From the NCBI GenBank assembly GCA_029561145.1, contig JAKQJM010000034.1, forward strand, positions 37,033 to 101,032: a stretch of 64,000 nucleotides of DNA, given 5' to 3'. The DNA is from Pseudomonadota bacterium (GTDB taxonomy: Bacteria > Pseudomonadota > Gammaproteobacteria > Xanthomonadales > Rhodanobacteraceae). This document shows, one piece after another, positions 50,221-57,917 of the stretch. The position numbers and the translations under genes are program-made. The notes below the pieces were generated by a model. The model was not told the origin of the DNA. It did not search any database and saw only the letters and a list, made by a program, of their open reading frames with translations. Positions within the stretch are counted from its first letter, which is position 1. Every line of letters begins with the position of its first letter.

Positions 50221-50905
50221 GTTGCCGGTCAATTCGTTCGCTATCCGTCAACGCGGGCACCAGCAGGCCCGTCACGAAGCAAGCGAAGCCAGCGCCCAGC
50301 AGTTGTGCGACAACGAACCCGCCGACGTCCTGCGGCCGAATACCGGCGAACGTCTGCGTCAGTGCGCGCGCCAGTGTTACCGCCGGATTCGCGAACGATG
50401 TGCTCGCGGTGAACCAGTACGCAGCGAAGACATACGCGGCGACGAGCAGCGGAACGGCCTTGGGCCTCAACCGCGCGCCGAGACGGATCGTCAGCAACAG
50501 GCCAAAGCTCGCGACTCCCTCGCTGATCCATTGCGATACGCCCGCGCGCTCATGTGTGCCCGGCTGAAACAGCGGAAGGTCGAACATCGCGTGAGCGAGC
50601 ATTACGCCGGCGATTGCACCCGAGACCTGCGCGCCGATATAGGCGAGTGTGTCCCGGCTTTCCAGATCGCCGTGAACACGCGCCGCGAGCGTGACTGCCG
50701 GATTGAAATGAGCGCCGGAGACCGGGCCCAGCACGGCAATGAGGACATACAGGATCGCCGCCGTGGCGCCTGCGTTGGCCAGCAGGGCGACGCCATCGTT
50801 TCCTTGCGACAGGCTGACGCCCATGATCCCTGAACCGACCACGCAGGCCAGCAGCAGGGCCGTGCCGATGAATTCGGCGAAGATCCTGTTCGTCAGCGGC
50901 ATCAA
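50198..50905 (-). CDS. MIP-family aquaglyceroporin in an arsenic operon
   Basis: The 235-residue channel has six helices and both NPA boxes (HFNPAVTLAAR near residue 65, SFANPAVTLARA near 173). It is the last gene of the arsR-arsI-arsC-arsC operon and overlaps arsC by 4 nt. In Sinorhizobium meliloti, an aquaglyceroporin (AqpS) in an ars operon lets arsenite formed by ArsC leave the cell by diffusion. No ArsB or Acr3 pump is present here, so the same role is likely. Substrate is inferred from context. Confidence 0.85.
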   Translation of the reverse strand: MMPLTNRIFAEFIGTALLLACVVGSGIMGVSLSQGNDGVALLANAGATAAILYVLIAVLGPVSGAHFNPAVTLAARVHGDLESRDTLAYIGAQVSGAIAGVMLAHAMFDLPLFQPGTHERAGVSQWISEGVASFGLLLTIRLGARLRPKAVPLLVAAYVFAAYWFTASTSFANPAVTLARALTQTFAGIRPQDVGGFVVAQLLGAGFACFVTGLLVPALTDSERIDRQLTSDRRA

Positions 50906-51294
50906 AGCGTCGCCAGCAGATTTCTTACCCGGAGCGAGATCTCATCGCGGACTGCACGATAACCCTCGTCATCCATGTGTCTGGGATCAGGCAATCCCCA
51001 ATCTTCACGGTGCTTCGCCGACACCCATGGGCACGCATCGCCGCAGCCCATCGTGACCACGGCATCGAATTCGCCGACGACGTCATCGAGTGACTTGGAG
51101 CCGTGCTTGCCGAGGTCGTAACCGAGCTCAGCCATGAAGCGGACAGCCTTGGGATTGATCACGCCGGACGGTTTCGATCCGGCGCTCAACGCTTCGATCC
51201 CGGCGCCGCCATGGATGCGCGCGAACGCCTCGGCCATCTGGCTGCGATTGGCGTTTTCCACGCACACGAAAAGAACACGTTTCCTGGAAGTCAT
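50902..51294 (-). CDS. arsC: Arsenate reductase, LMW-phosphatase type (second copy)
   Basis: The 130-residue protein has the phosphatase-like loop 'FVCVENANRSQMAEAF' (CX5R at residues 11-17) and a second cysteine pair 'MGCGDACPW' near residue 82, which should pass electrons to thioredoxin. 'LPDPRHMDDEG' is the acid loop. The enzyme reduces arsenate to arsenite. It differs clearly from the neighbouring ArsC in sequence and spacing of cysteines. The gene overlaps the aquaporin start and lies 7 nt after the first arsC. Confidence 0.88.
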   Translation of the reverse strand: MTSRKRVLFVCVENANRSQMAEAFARIHGGAGIEALSAGSKPSGVINPKAVRFMAELGYDLGKHGSKSLDDVVGEFDAVVTMGCGDACPWVSAKHREDWGLPDPRHMDDEGYRAVRDEISLRVRNLLATL

Positions 51295-51301
51295 GGGTCA
51301 C

Positions 51302-51787
51302 TCAACGCTCGTTGGCAATCAGGCGCAGTTGCTGCTCTCGGGCGAGATGATCGAGCCGGTCCAGGCGCAACGCGCACAGCAGTTCGATTCGACGGCGAAG
51401 GACCAGCCAGACATCCTTGAATGCCTGCCTGTCGTCGGGTGTAAGCGCGGGATCGGGTACGCCCCAATGCGCCATCGCGGGGTGGCCCGGCCAGACAGGA
51501 CAAACCTCGCCAGCAGCGTCGTCGCAGACCGTGATGATGAAATCCATGACTGGCGCATTCGGGGCAGCGAACTCATCCCAGCTCTTGGTTCTGAGCGAAC
51601 TCGGATTGATGCCCAGACTGGCGATAAGCTCGGCCGCGAGCGGCTGCACTGCGGGCGAGGGATGACTGCCAGCGCTGTAGCCACGGATGCGTCCCTTGCT
51701 TAGCGCTGTGATCAACGCCTCGGCCATCTGGCTGCGGGCAGAATTTCCGGTGCACAGGAAAAATGCGTTGTAGGTGCGTTCGCTCAT
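51302..51787 (-). CDS. arsC: Arsenate reductase ArsC (first copy)
   Basis: The ATG at 51787 gives 161 residues; the longer frame from 51823 would overlap the previous gene. The active-site loop is 'FLCTGNSARSQMAEALI'. 'GYSAGSHPSPAVQPLAAELI', 'FIITVCDDAAGEVCPVWPG' and 'HWGVPDP' match thioredoxin- or glutaredoxin-coupled ArsC proteins of the LMW-phosphatase fold. The product reduces As(V) to As(III) in the cytoplasm. It is the third gene of the tight arsR-led operon. Confidence 0.9.
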   Translation of the reverse strand: MSERTYNAFFLCTGNSARSQMAEALITALSKGRIRGYSAGSHPSPAVQPLAAELIASLGINPSSLRTKSWDEFAAPNAPVMDFIITVCDDAAGEVCPVWPGHPAMAHWGVPDPALTPDDRQAFKDVWLVLRRRIELLCALRLDRLDHLAREQQLRLIANER

Positions 51788-51795
51788 GATATGGC

Positions 51796-52281
51796 TCAGC
51801 GACAATCCGACTTCGGGCAGCACGACGGGCTTTGCTCGGGCACGGACATCACTTGCGACGCGCCGGGTGTGCAGGCACTGCCGTCAGTGGCGCAGGGCGC
51901 ATCCCCGCCGTGATAGGTGGTCGCACTATCCAGCGTGTGAAAGGTTTCCCAGCGTGTGCCTTGCGGGTCTTCGGTCCATAGCTTGTCGGAACGGGCGTAG
52001 CAGCAAACCGTGGCGTCCTCGGGGATGACGCTGCCACCCGCGGCGTCCAATCGACGCCCGAGATCGGCGAGTTCTTCACGGCTGTCGACCTGGATTCCCA
52101 GGTGGTCGATTCCCGGCGCGCGGCCCACGGTGGAGATCGCGAAGTTGACTCGCGGATCTTCCATCATCCACTTGGCGTAGTCGGGCTTGAGGACAGTCGG
52201 TGGGGATGCGAACAGTTCGGAATAGAAGCGGATGCTGGCGGTGAGATCGGCCACATTGAGGTGTACGTGGAAGCGGTTCAT
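51796..52281 (-). CDS. arsI: ArsI/CadI-family VOC metalloprotein
   Basis: The ATG at 52281 overlaps the arsR stop (ATGA) and gives 161 residues. The vicinal oxygen chelate fold has candidate metal ligands His5 (FHVHLNVADL), His60 (GIDHLGIQV) and the glutamate in 'RWETFHTL'. A vicinal pair Cys93-Cys94 in 'ATVCCYARSDKLWTEDPQG' matches the substrate-binding pair of ArsI C-As lyases. The C-terminal tail adds CCPKSDC. Characterised ArsI splits methylarsenite to arsenite. CadI relatives have less clear roles. Confidence 0.85.
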   Translation of the reverse strand: MNRFHVHLNVADLTASIRFYSELFASPPTVLKPDYAKWMMEDPRVNFAISTVGRAPGIDHLGIQVDSREELADLGRRLDAAGGSVIPEDATVCCYARSDKLWTEDPQGTRWETFHTLDSATTYHGGDAPCATDGSACTPGASQVMSVPEQSPSCCPKSDCR

Positions 52282-52619
52282 GGCGTGGTTCCTGATTTGC
52301 GAGGTGCGCAAAGAGCGACGGGATCACAACTTGCAACTCCAGCGCAGCAGTTTTCGGTGAGATACGCGATCAGGGTGTTCATCTGCAGGTAATTTGCACG
52401 AACACGAATGACCCGGCCTTCGCGCTGGTCGTGGACCAGCGACGCCGCACGCAGGACGTTGAGATGCGCAGTCAACGTAGCGGCCGGCAGGTCGAGGAGC
52501 TCGCGAAGTTCACCCACAGGCAGCCCGCCGGGGCCGACCTGGACAAGCTGGCGGAAGGCCGCCAGCCTCGTTTCGTGACTGAGGGCATTGAGGACCAAAA
52601 CTGCTGACTGACCGTTCAT
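52278..52619 (-). CDS. arsR: ArsR-family arsenical-responsive repressor
   Basis: The ATG at 52619 gives 113 residues with the winged helix-turn-helix (ALSHETRLAAFRQLV, then LDLPAATLTAHLNVLRAA). The usual CXC sensor in the DNA-binding helix is absent. Instead Cys91, Cys92 and Cys98 lie in 'ENCCAGVASC' near the C terminus. That spacing equals the As(III) site Cys95/96/102 of Acidithiobacillus ferrooxidans ArsR. It heads the operon and presumably represses it until arsenite binds. Confidence 0.92.
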   Translation of the reverse strand: MNGQSAVLVLNALSHETRLAAFRQLVQVGPGGLPVGELRELLDLPAATLTAHLNVLRAASLVHDQREGRVIRVRANYLQMNTLIAYLTENCCAGVASCDPVALCAPRKSGTTP

Positions 52620-52760
52620 TGTTCGATTGTTCCGGTATTTACGAAATATGTCAATGACCCAGCCCCGGCGTCGATGACCGACAACCTCCTTCGAGCTTAT
52701 GAATGAGGCTCTTCGTTCGCGAGAGCGGATCAACCCACAATCACTGGGCCATCGATGGAC

Positions 52761-54176
52761 TTACGTTGCTTGCTGACCCTCAGCGACGGAGGGCAAACCG
52801 AGGAACTCGCGTACCGGCGCAATCCGGCGCAGGATCAGGCGTTCGACCAGCCAGACCGTGATCATCGACAATCCAAGCAGGGGCAACACGGTGCCGAGCA
52901 AGGTCATCAGGACGAAGAATCCGATCGCGAATCGCGTGGATTCCTGCGCAACCGGTGCGCCCAACGTGCCGATGGTTCGACGGCGCCACCACATGACGAC
53001 GGCGCTGATCGACACGAGAATCAGCCCGCTCGTCGTGAACACGCCAAGCGCCTGGTTGAACCAGCCGAACAACTGGCCTTCATGCGCCGCGACGCCATAG
53101 CCGACGATGCGGTCGATCAACGGTCGCGCCGGGAAATCCGTGCGTGACAGTACCTCACCGGTGTCCGCATCGAGGACGAGGTTGCTGCGTCGCGGACGAT
53201 TCTGCGTGTCCGAGCGTGCCGTCCATTGAGGCGCATTGGCCGAGGGCGGGGCGATCCGTACCGGCGGCGGCAGCCGGAGTGCGCCGACATTGACGGCCAT
53301 CCGATCGATTGCACGGTAATCGCTCGCAACGGGGAGCGTGTCGGCCATTGCCATGCCGTGTCCGGCGTGTTCGTTGATCGTCGTGCCGTCATCGTCGGCG
53401 CGTGCCGTGCCTGCATTGCCGGAGCCTGTTGGCCAATCCTGATGAACTGTCGTTTCGCTCGACAATTGACGAGCCTGCTTGAGCAGGTTGCCCCAGGATT
53501 TCGTCCATGGAAGTCCGGACACCAGCAGAAACAGCGCGAACATCGAAACGTGGAAGCCGGTAACCGCGTGCAGGTCCCGCCAGAAAACCCGGCGACCGCC
53601 ATTCAGGCGCGGATAGAGGATTCCGCCGATCCCGGCATTGCGCGGCCACCAGAGGAACAGGCCGCTGATCAACATGACGATGATCCACGAGGCCGCCAGT
53701 TCGACCGTGATCGAACCGCCGTCGCCGAGCATCAGCTCGCCATGCAGGTGGAGGATCACGTTGCTGAAACGGCCTTCGTCATTGACCACGCCAAGGACTT
53801 TCAATGTCTGCGGGTGCACATGGACGCGGAACAATTCCTGTCCCTGGTTGACCAACACGCGCACTGCCGAATGCGCATCAACGGGCAACTCGTAGGCATC
53901 GAGCGTGCCGTGTGGAACGGCTGCCAGGGCGGCCCCGATCTGCGCCGACACGGATGCCGGCGAACCGCTGACTTGCAGGTTGTCATAGCCGCGATCCAGC
54001 CATGCATCGATCTGCGGCTTGAAAAGGTAGATCGTGCCGGTCAGCGACAGCCAAAGCACAAACGGGATGCAGAGCAGCCCTGAATAGAAATGCCAGCGCC
54101 ATACAGTACGCCGCGACGGCCAGCGCCGGCGCAGGGATTCGGATTCGTTGCCGGCCAGCGAAACCGGATCAGTCAT
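52761..54176 (-). CDS. PepSY-domain inner-membrane protein
   Basis: This 471-residue protein has the PepSY_TM layout. A first helix (FYSGLLCIPFVLWLSLTGTI) is followed by a PepSY domain, helices near residues 165-220 ('SWIIVMLISGLFLWWPR', 'DLHAVTGFHVSMFALFLLVS'), a periplasmic loop with a His/Met patch (INEHAGHGMAM), and two or three C-terminal helices. Such proteins often accompany TonB-dependent receptors and may reduce or transport iron or copper at the membrane. The small frame upstream may be the remains of such a receptor. Confidence 0.85.
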   Translation of the reverse strand: MTDPVSLAGNESESLRRRWPSRRTVWRWHFYSGLLCIPFVLWLSLTGTIYLFKPQIDAWLDRGYDNLQVSGSPASVSAQIGAALAAVPHGTLDAYELPVDAHSAVRVLVNQGQELFRVHVHPQTLKVLGVVNDEGRFSNVILHLHGELMLGDGGSITVELAASWIIVMLISGLFLWWPRNAGIGGILYPRLNGGRRVFWRDLHAVTGFHVSMFALFLLVSGLPWTKSWGNLLKQARQLSSETTVHQDWPTGSGNAGTARADDDGTTINEHAGHGMAMADTLPVASDYRAIDRMAVNVGALRLPPPVRIAPPSANAPQWTARSDTQNRPRRSNLVLDADTGEVLSRTDFPARPLIDRIVGYGVAAHEGQLFGWFNQALGVFTTSGLILVSISAVVMWWRRRTIGTLGAPVAQESTRFAIGFFVLMTLLGTVLPLLGLSMITVWLVERLILRRIAPVREFLGLPSVAEGQQAT

Positions 54177-54399
54177 CGCGGGCTCCGGATTGCCGATCGG
54201 CGACCGTCCTGGTGAACCTGTCGAGCTCGTCCATCGTTACGGCGTCGCCTTGCGTGGGTGGGGCAACATACTGAATACAAGCCAGTGGCTGCCAGTACTT
54301 CATGACCGCGCTTATCACCCAGGTCCGCCCGGGATACGGATGATCGCCGTTGTATTCGTCGCTGTTGGGATTTCCTATGCCGAACGAGGCATCCAGCAC
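54169..54399 (-). pseudogene. Small frame, possible C-terminal remnant of a TonB-dependent receptor
   Basis: This 76-residue GTG-started frame overlaps the PepSY gene start by 8 nt. Its first part (GNPNSDEYNGDHPYPGRTWV) resembles the last strands of TonB-dependent receptors, which often end in a PGRT-hydrophobic-Y pattern. The remainder (MKYWQPLACIQYVAPPTQGD) does not. The frame closes at 54421 upstream, so the bulk of a receptor is absent. It might also be an unrelated small gene. Confidence 0.35.
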
Positions 54400-54538
54400 G
54401 GCGCGCTGACCTGTTCGACATCAGCGAAGTCCTCTAAGATCGCGTTGCTGAAAAATCGGGACAGCGCTCAAAGAACCCCATCGCTTGCACGTGCATGACT
54501 GTCGCCACTGCAGGCACAAGTCCATTGGAGAAATCGGT

Positions 54539-54967
54539 TTGCCAAATATCGCATCGTTGCTCAAGGACGAAATAACCCGCCTGTGCCGGAAGGAGTTGCG
54601 CGCGCAGCTCGATCCGGTCAGGAACGCGTCGGCCGGATACCGCAAGGAAATCGCGCAACTCAAGCGGCGCATCGACCAGTTGGAGCGCCAGGGCAGGAAA
54701 CTGCAGAAGCAGGTACCGCCAGCCCAAGGGCAATCCATCGAAGAGGATCGAAAGCTCCGCTTCGTCGCAAAGGGTCTCGTTTCGCTGCGCAAGCGCCTTG
54801 GCTTGTCAATCGAAGCTTTTGCAAAACTCCTGCATGTCAGCCCGCAAAGCATCTACAACTGGCAGACCGGGAAAACGACTCCGCAGAGAGCGCAACTGGA
54901 AAAGCTCGCGTCGATCCGAAGTCTCGGCAAACGCGAAGCGGCGGCGCTCCTGAACGCAGCAGATTGA
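54539..54967 (+). CDS. Helix-turn-helix (XRE-like) regulator with coiled coil
   Basis: A TTG at 54539 behind TTGGAG (8 nt) gives 142 residues; the track starts at a GTG at 54485, adding 18 residues with a CXXC-like 'CRHC'. The N-terminal half contains a coiled coil (YRKEIAQLKRRIDQLERQGR). The C-terminal half has a Cro/CI-type HTH: 'LVSLRKRLGLSIEAFAKLL' and 'VSPQSIYNWQTGKTTPQRAQ'. Proteins of this kind are probable DNA-binding regulators. The target is unknown. Confidence 0.78.
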   Translation: MPNIASLLKDEITRLCRKELRAQLDPVRNASAGYRKEIAQLKRRIDQLERQGRKLQKQVPPAQGQSIEEDRKLRFVAKGLVSLRKRLGLSIEAFAKLLHVSPQSIYNWQTGKTTPQRAQLEKLASIRSLGKREAAALLNAAD

Positions 54968-55012
54968 TGCCGGGATCGGCCGGCACGCCGAGTTGTTCTC
55001 TGTACGCCTGGC

Positions 55013-55585
55013 TCAGTCTTCGCGCGGAAGCACGGTCAGCACGCGTTCGATGAACAGGTGCAGTTCCTTCATGTAGTTGCCGAGGAACTCCGCGGTGGCG
55101 TCATTGCTAACCGTGCCGTCTTCGGCGATCAGGCCGGGACGGAACTGGATGTACGCCTCGGTCGTGTTCATCAGCGGCGAATTGCAGAAGCACAGCACGC
55201 CACGCAACTGCTGCTGGGCGACGGCGGTACCGATCGCACCGGGTGAGGTGCCGATCACACCCGAAGGCTTGCGCGCAAACGAATTCGTGCCCCATGGACG
55301 GCTTGCCCAATCGATCGCATTCTTCAACGCGCCGGGGATCGAGCGGTTGTATTCCGGCGTGACGAAGAGCACCGCGTCGACATCGGCGATCGCCTGCTTG
55401 AATGCACGCGCGACCGCAGGGAAATCAGCGTCGTAGTCGTAGCTGTACAGAGGCAACTCCCTGATCGGGATCTCGACCATTTCCATTCCGGGCGGCGCGA
55501 GGCGCGTGAGCGCCCTGGCCAACAGGCGGTTGATCGAACCCTGGGCGAGACTTCCAACCAGATAGCCAACCTTGTAGGTCTTCAT
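55013..55585 (-). CDS. NAD(P)H-dependent FMN reductase (ChrR/YieF type)
   Basis: The ATG at 55585 gives 190 residues. The flavodoxin-like fold shows 'VGYLVGSLAQGSINRLLARA' as the FMN phosphate loop, 'VLFVTPEYNRSIPGALKNAI' as the family signature and 'KPSGVIGTSPGAIGTAVAQQ' near the flavin ring. Such soluble enzymes reduce quinones, chromate or other acceptors. It is near the ars genes but on its own transcript, and it is not ArsH by sequence. Confidence 0.9.
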   Translation of the reverse strand: MKTYKVGYLVGSLAQGSINRLLARALTRLAPPGMEMVEIPIRELPLYSYDYDADFPAVARAFKQAIADVDAVLFVTPEYNRSIPGALKNAIDWASRPWGTNSFARKPSGVIGTSPGAIGTAVAQQQLRGVLCFCNSPLMNTTEAYIQFRPGLIAEDGTVSNDATAEFLGNYMKELHLFIERVLTVLPRED

Positions 55586-55938
55586 GTCGATTCCTCGGCG
55601 GAGGTGATGGTGTGGCGAACTTCCTTGCCTGATCGAATCGCCGCAACGGAGGATATCGATCCTCGTCGCGTCGAACCCTTCCTCGATCCAACAACCAGAA
55701 ACCATGTCGCGTCCGGGACGGATTTTTCCCGTCACCGCCGGCTTCGATCGCCGCGGGATTCACGGGATCCCCGCATACCTCGGCTTCAACGATTCGCACC
55801 CGGGGACGCAGCCTGATAGCCTTTGATGCCGCGCCAGATTGCGTCATCGTTATTGCGAGCCTGGCACGGCGAATGTGAGTATTTCGTGATGGAGCCGGGT
55901 CGGCATGGTCCGCTCGTTGCGACCCGGATGGAGATGCC
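55586..55938. other. Divergent intergenic region, nothing recognised
   Basis: This 353-nt region lies between the FMN reductase (minus) and the dioxygenase (plus). It should hold both promoters. No convincing ORF, repeat or hairpin was found. The frame listed at 55604-55816 lacks family resemblance and start signals. Confidence 0.45.
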
Positions 55939-56718
55939 ATGAATTCACGCATGCCGACCATCTTCTTCGGACACGGCAATCCGATGAACGCGTTGCAGGA
56001 CAACGAGTGGAGTCGTGGCTGGGCCGCGATCGGCCAGCGCCTGCCACGGCCGCGCGCGGTGCTGTCGGTGTCGGCACACTGGTACCTGCCTGGCATCGCG
56101 GTCACCGCGGCAACCGTGCCACGCACGATCCACGATTTCGGCGGCTTTCCACGCGAGTTGTTCGAGGTGCAGTATCCAGCGCCGGGCGACCTCGACCTGG
56201 TGCGCCGCGTGCGCGACCTGTTGAGCCCGCAGGAGGTACGTGCCGATCTTTCGTGGGGACTGGACCACGGTACGTGGTCGGTATTGCGCCATGTATTTCC
56301 GGCTGCCGACGTGCCGGTGGTGCAACTGTCGATCGACGAGTCGCAGCCCGCCGCTTTCCATTACGCGCTGGGCCGGATGCTGCGGCCACTGCGCGACGAG
56401 GGCATCCTGCTGATCGGCAGTGGCGACGTCGTGCACAACTTGCACACCTACGCCTGGGGTCGCCATCCGGCCGAGCCTTTCGACTGGGCAGTGCGCTTCG
56501 AACAGAAGGCGCGCGAACTGATGCAGGAGGGCAAACATCGGGCCTTGGTCGATTACGAGACTCTGGGCCGCGACGCCGAATTGTCCATACCCACGCCCGA
56601 GCACTACCTTCCACTGCTCTACGTGCTCGGTGCCAGCGACGGGAATGACGCGGTGACGTTCCCGGTCGAAGGCATGGACGGCGGTTCGATCTCGATGCTT
56701 TCGGTGCAGTTCGGCTGA
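55939..56718 (+). CDS. ygiD: DODA-type extradiol aromatic-ring dioxygenase (YgiD-like)
   Basis: The 259-residue LigB-fold protein has its metal histidines in 'IFFGHGNPMNAL' and 'SVSAHWYLPG'. Further conserved sites are 'WGLDHGTWSVLRHVFP' and 'LLIGSGDVVHNLHTY'. The E. coli relative YgiD is a zinc/iron DOPA 4,5-dioxygenase. The natural substrate here is unknown. It stands alone, followed after 162 nt by a universal stress protein. Confidence 0.92.
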   Translation: MNSRMPTIFFGHGNPMNALQDNEWSRGWAAIGQRLPRPRAVLSVSAHWYLPGIAVTAATVPRTIHDFGGFPRELFEVQYPAPGDLDLVRRVRDLLSPQEVRADLSWGLDHGTWSVLRHVFPAADVPVVQLSIDESQPAAFHYALGRMLRPLRDEGILLIGSGDVVHNLHTYAWGRHPAEPFDWAVRFEQKARELMQEGKHRALVDYETLGRDAELSIPTPEHYLPLLYVLGASDGNDAVTFPVEGMDGGSISMLSVQFG

Positions 56719-56880
56719 GCACGTGATCCGCTTGCGGTTCCGGCGTGACAAATCGGATGCCGACAAGCTTCGAGCGTTTGCAGATCTTCGCGCAGACCGC
56801 ACGCCGATCCATTCCGACGTGCCGCTCCCTGTAAGATCGACGGGTCTGCGTGCGAATGCTGCACCCACAAGAGAGGGACC

Positions 56881-57771
56881 ATGACCGAGCGCCTTTTGTC
56901 GGGAGACCCGCCACAGCGACTGCTGTTGGCCATCGATCTCAGCAGCCGCGGCGATCGCGCGTTCGACCGCGCCATCCAATTGGCGCGCGCATGGCGCGCC
57001 GAGCTCCACCTGGTCCATGCAGTCGAGGCTCCACCGCCAGCGATACCGGCTGGCGTCGACAGCGAGGTTTTCCTGCGCCGGTATCCGGACGTCAAGGCGG
57101 AGGCGTTGCGCCGGATCCGTCGCTACGTGGAAACCAGCGAGCTGGCGACCGCGATTCACGTCGAGGACGCTCCTGCCGCAAAGGCGATACTCGCGGTGGC
57201 GGAGCGGGAAGCCTGCGACCTGTTGATACTCGGCGAGTCGCGCGACGGCCTGTCGGGGCTGCTCGAAAGCACCCTCGAGCAAGTGGTGCGGAAGGCGCCG
57301 ATCTCGGTACTGGCAGTGCGCAATCGTCCGCATGCGCCTTATCGATCGCTGCTCGTCGGCACGGACTTCACCGACGAGGCGCAGCAGGCCCTGGTCGTGG
57401 CCGCACGACTGTTTCCCGCGGCCGACATCACGCTGATGCATGCGCACCAGATGGCGTATGCGGGCCTGCTCGAGAATGCCTCGCAATCGTCAGAGTCGGA
57501 AGCGGAACACCGGGCGCGGTTGCGCGCGCATATCGAGGATACCGACCTCACGCCCGAGCGAAAGGGATCCATTCACACACGGGTCGACGTCGGTGCACCC
57601 GCTGCCGTCCTGCAGCGCTACGTCAATGACAGCGGTGCCGATCTGACCGTCATCGGAGCGCATCCACGCGGAATTCTCTTCGACGCCGTGGTCGGAACTT
57701 CGCGATCGATCCTGGGGGCGATCCCGGGTGACGTTCTCGTTGTGCGGGCAATACGACGCGACATCGACTGA
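56881..57771 (+). CDS. Tandem universal stress protein
   Basis: The 296-residue protein has two UspA domains. The first (about 15-140) begins 'RLLLAIDLSSRGDRAFDRAI' and ends 'APISVLAVRN'. The second (about 150-292) begins 'SLLVGTDFTDEAQQALVVAA' and ends 'GDVLVVR'. The ATP-binding motif GX2GX9G(S/T) is recognisable in the second domain ('GAHPRGILFDAVVGTS') but not complete in the first. It precedes the mrp operon by 146 nt. It is probably stress-induced and cytoplasmic. Confidence 0.9.
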   Translation: MTERLLSGDPPQRLLLAIDLSSRGDRAFDRAIQLARAWRAELHLVHAVEAPPPAIPAGVDSEVFLRRYPDVKAEALRRIRRYVETSELATAIHVEDAPAAKAILAVAEREACDLLILGESRDGLSGLLESTLEQVVRKAPISVLAVRNRPHAPYRSLLVGTDFTDEAQQALVVAARLFPAADITLMHAHQMAYAGLLENASQSSESEAEHRARLRAHIEDTDLTPERKGSIHTRVDVGAPAAVLQRYVNDSGADLTVIGAHPRGILFDAVVGTSRSILGAIPGDVLVVRAIRRDID

Positions 57772-57917
57772 CGGGCAGAAACACGAAGGCGCTCGTTCGT
57801 TATTGCACATGAGCCAACTGCGAGCGGTTCGCACATTGGCGTATTCGAGTGTCGCTTCGACCGGGGATCGATGCCGCGTGTACGCATCAACCACTCCGTA
57901 GTTGGTAAAGTGCGGTC

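Noticed and set aside
55013-55585. ArsH as part of the arsenic operon
   Set aside because: The flavoprotein matches ChrR/YieF-type FMN reductases and is separated from the ars operon by the PepSY and regulator genes.
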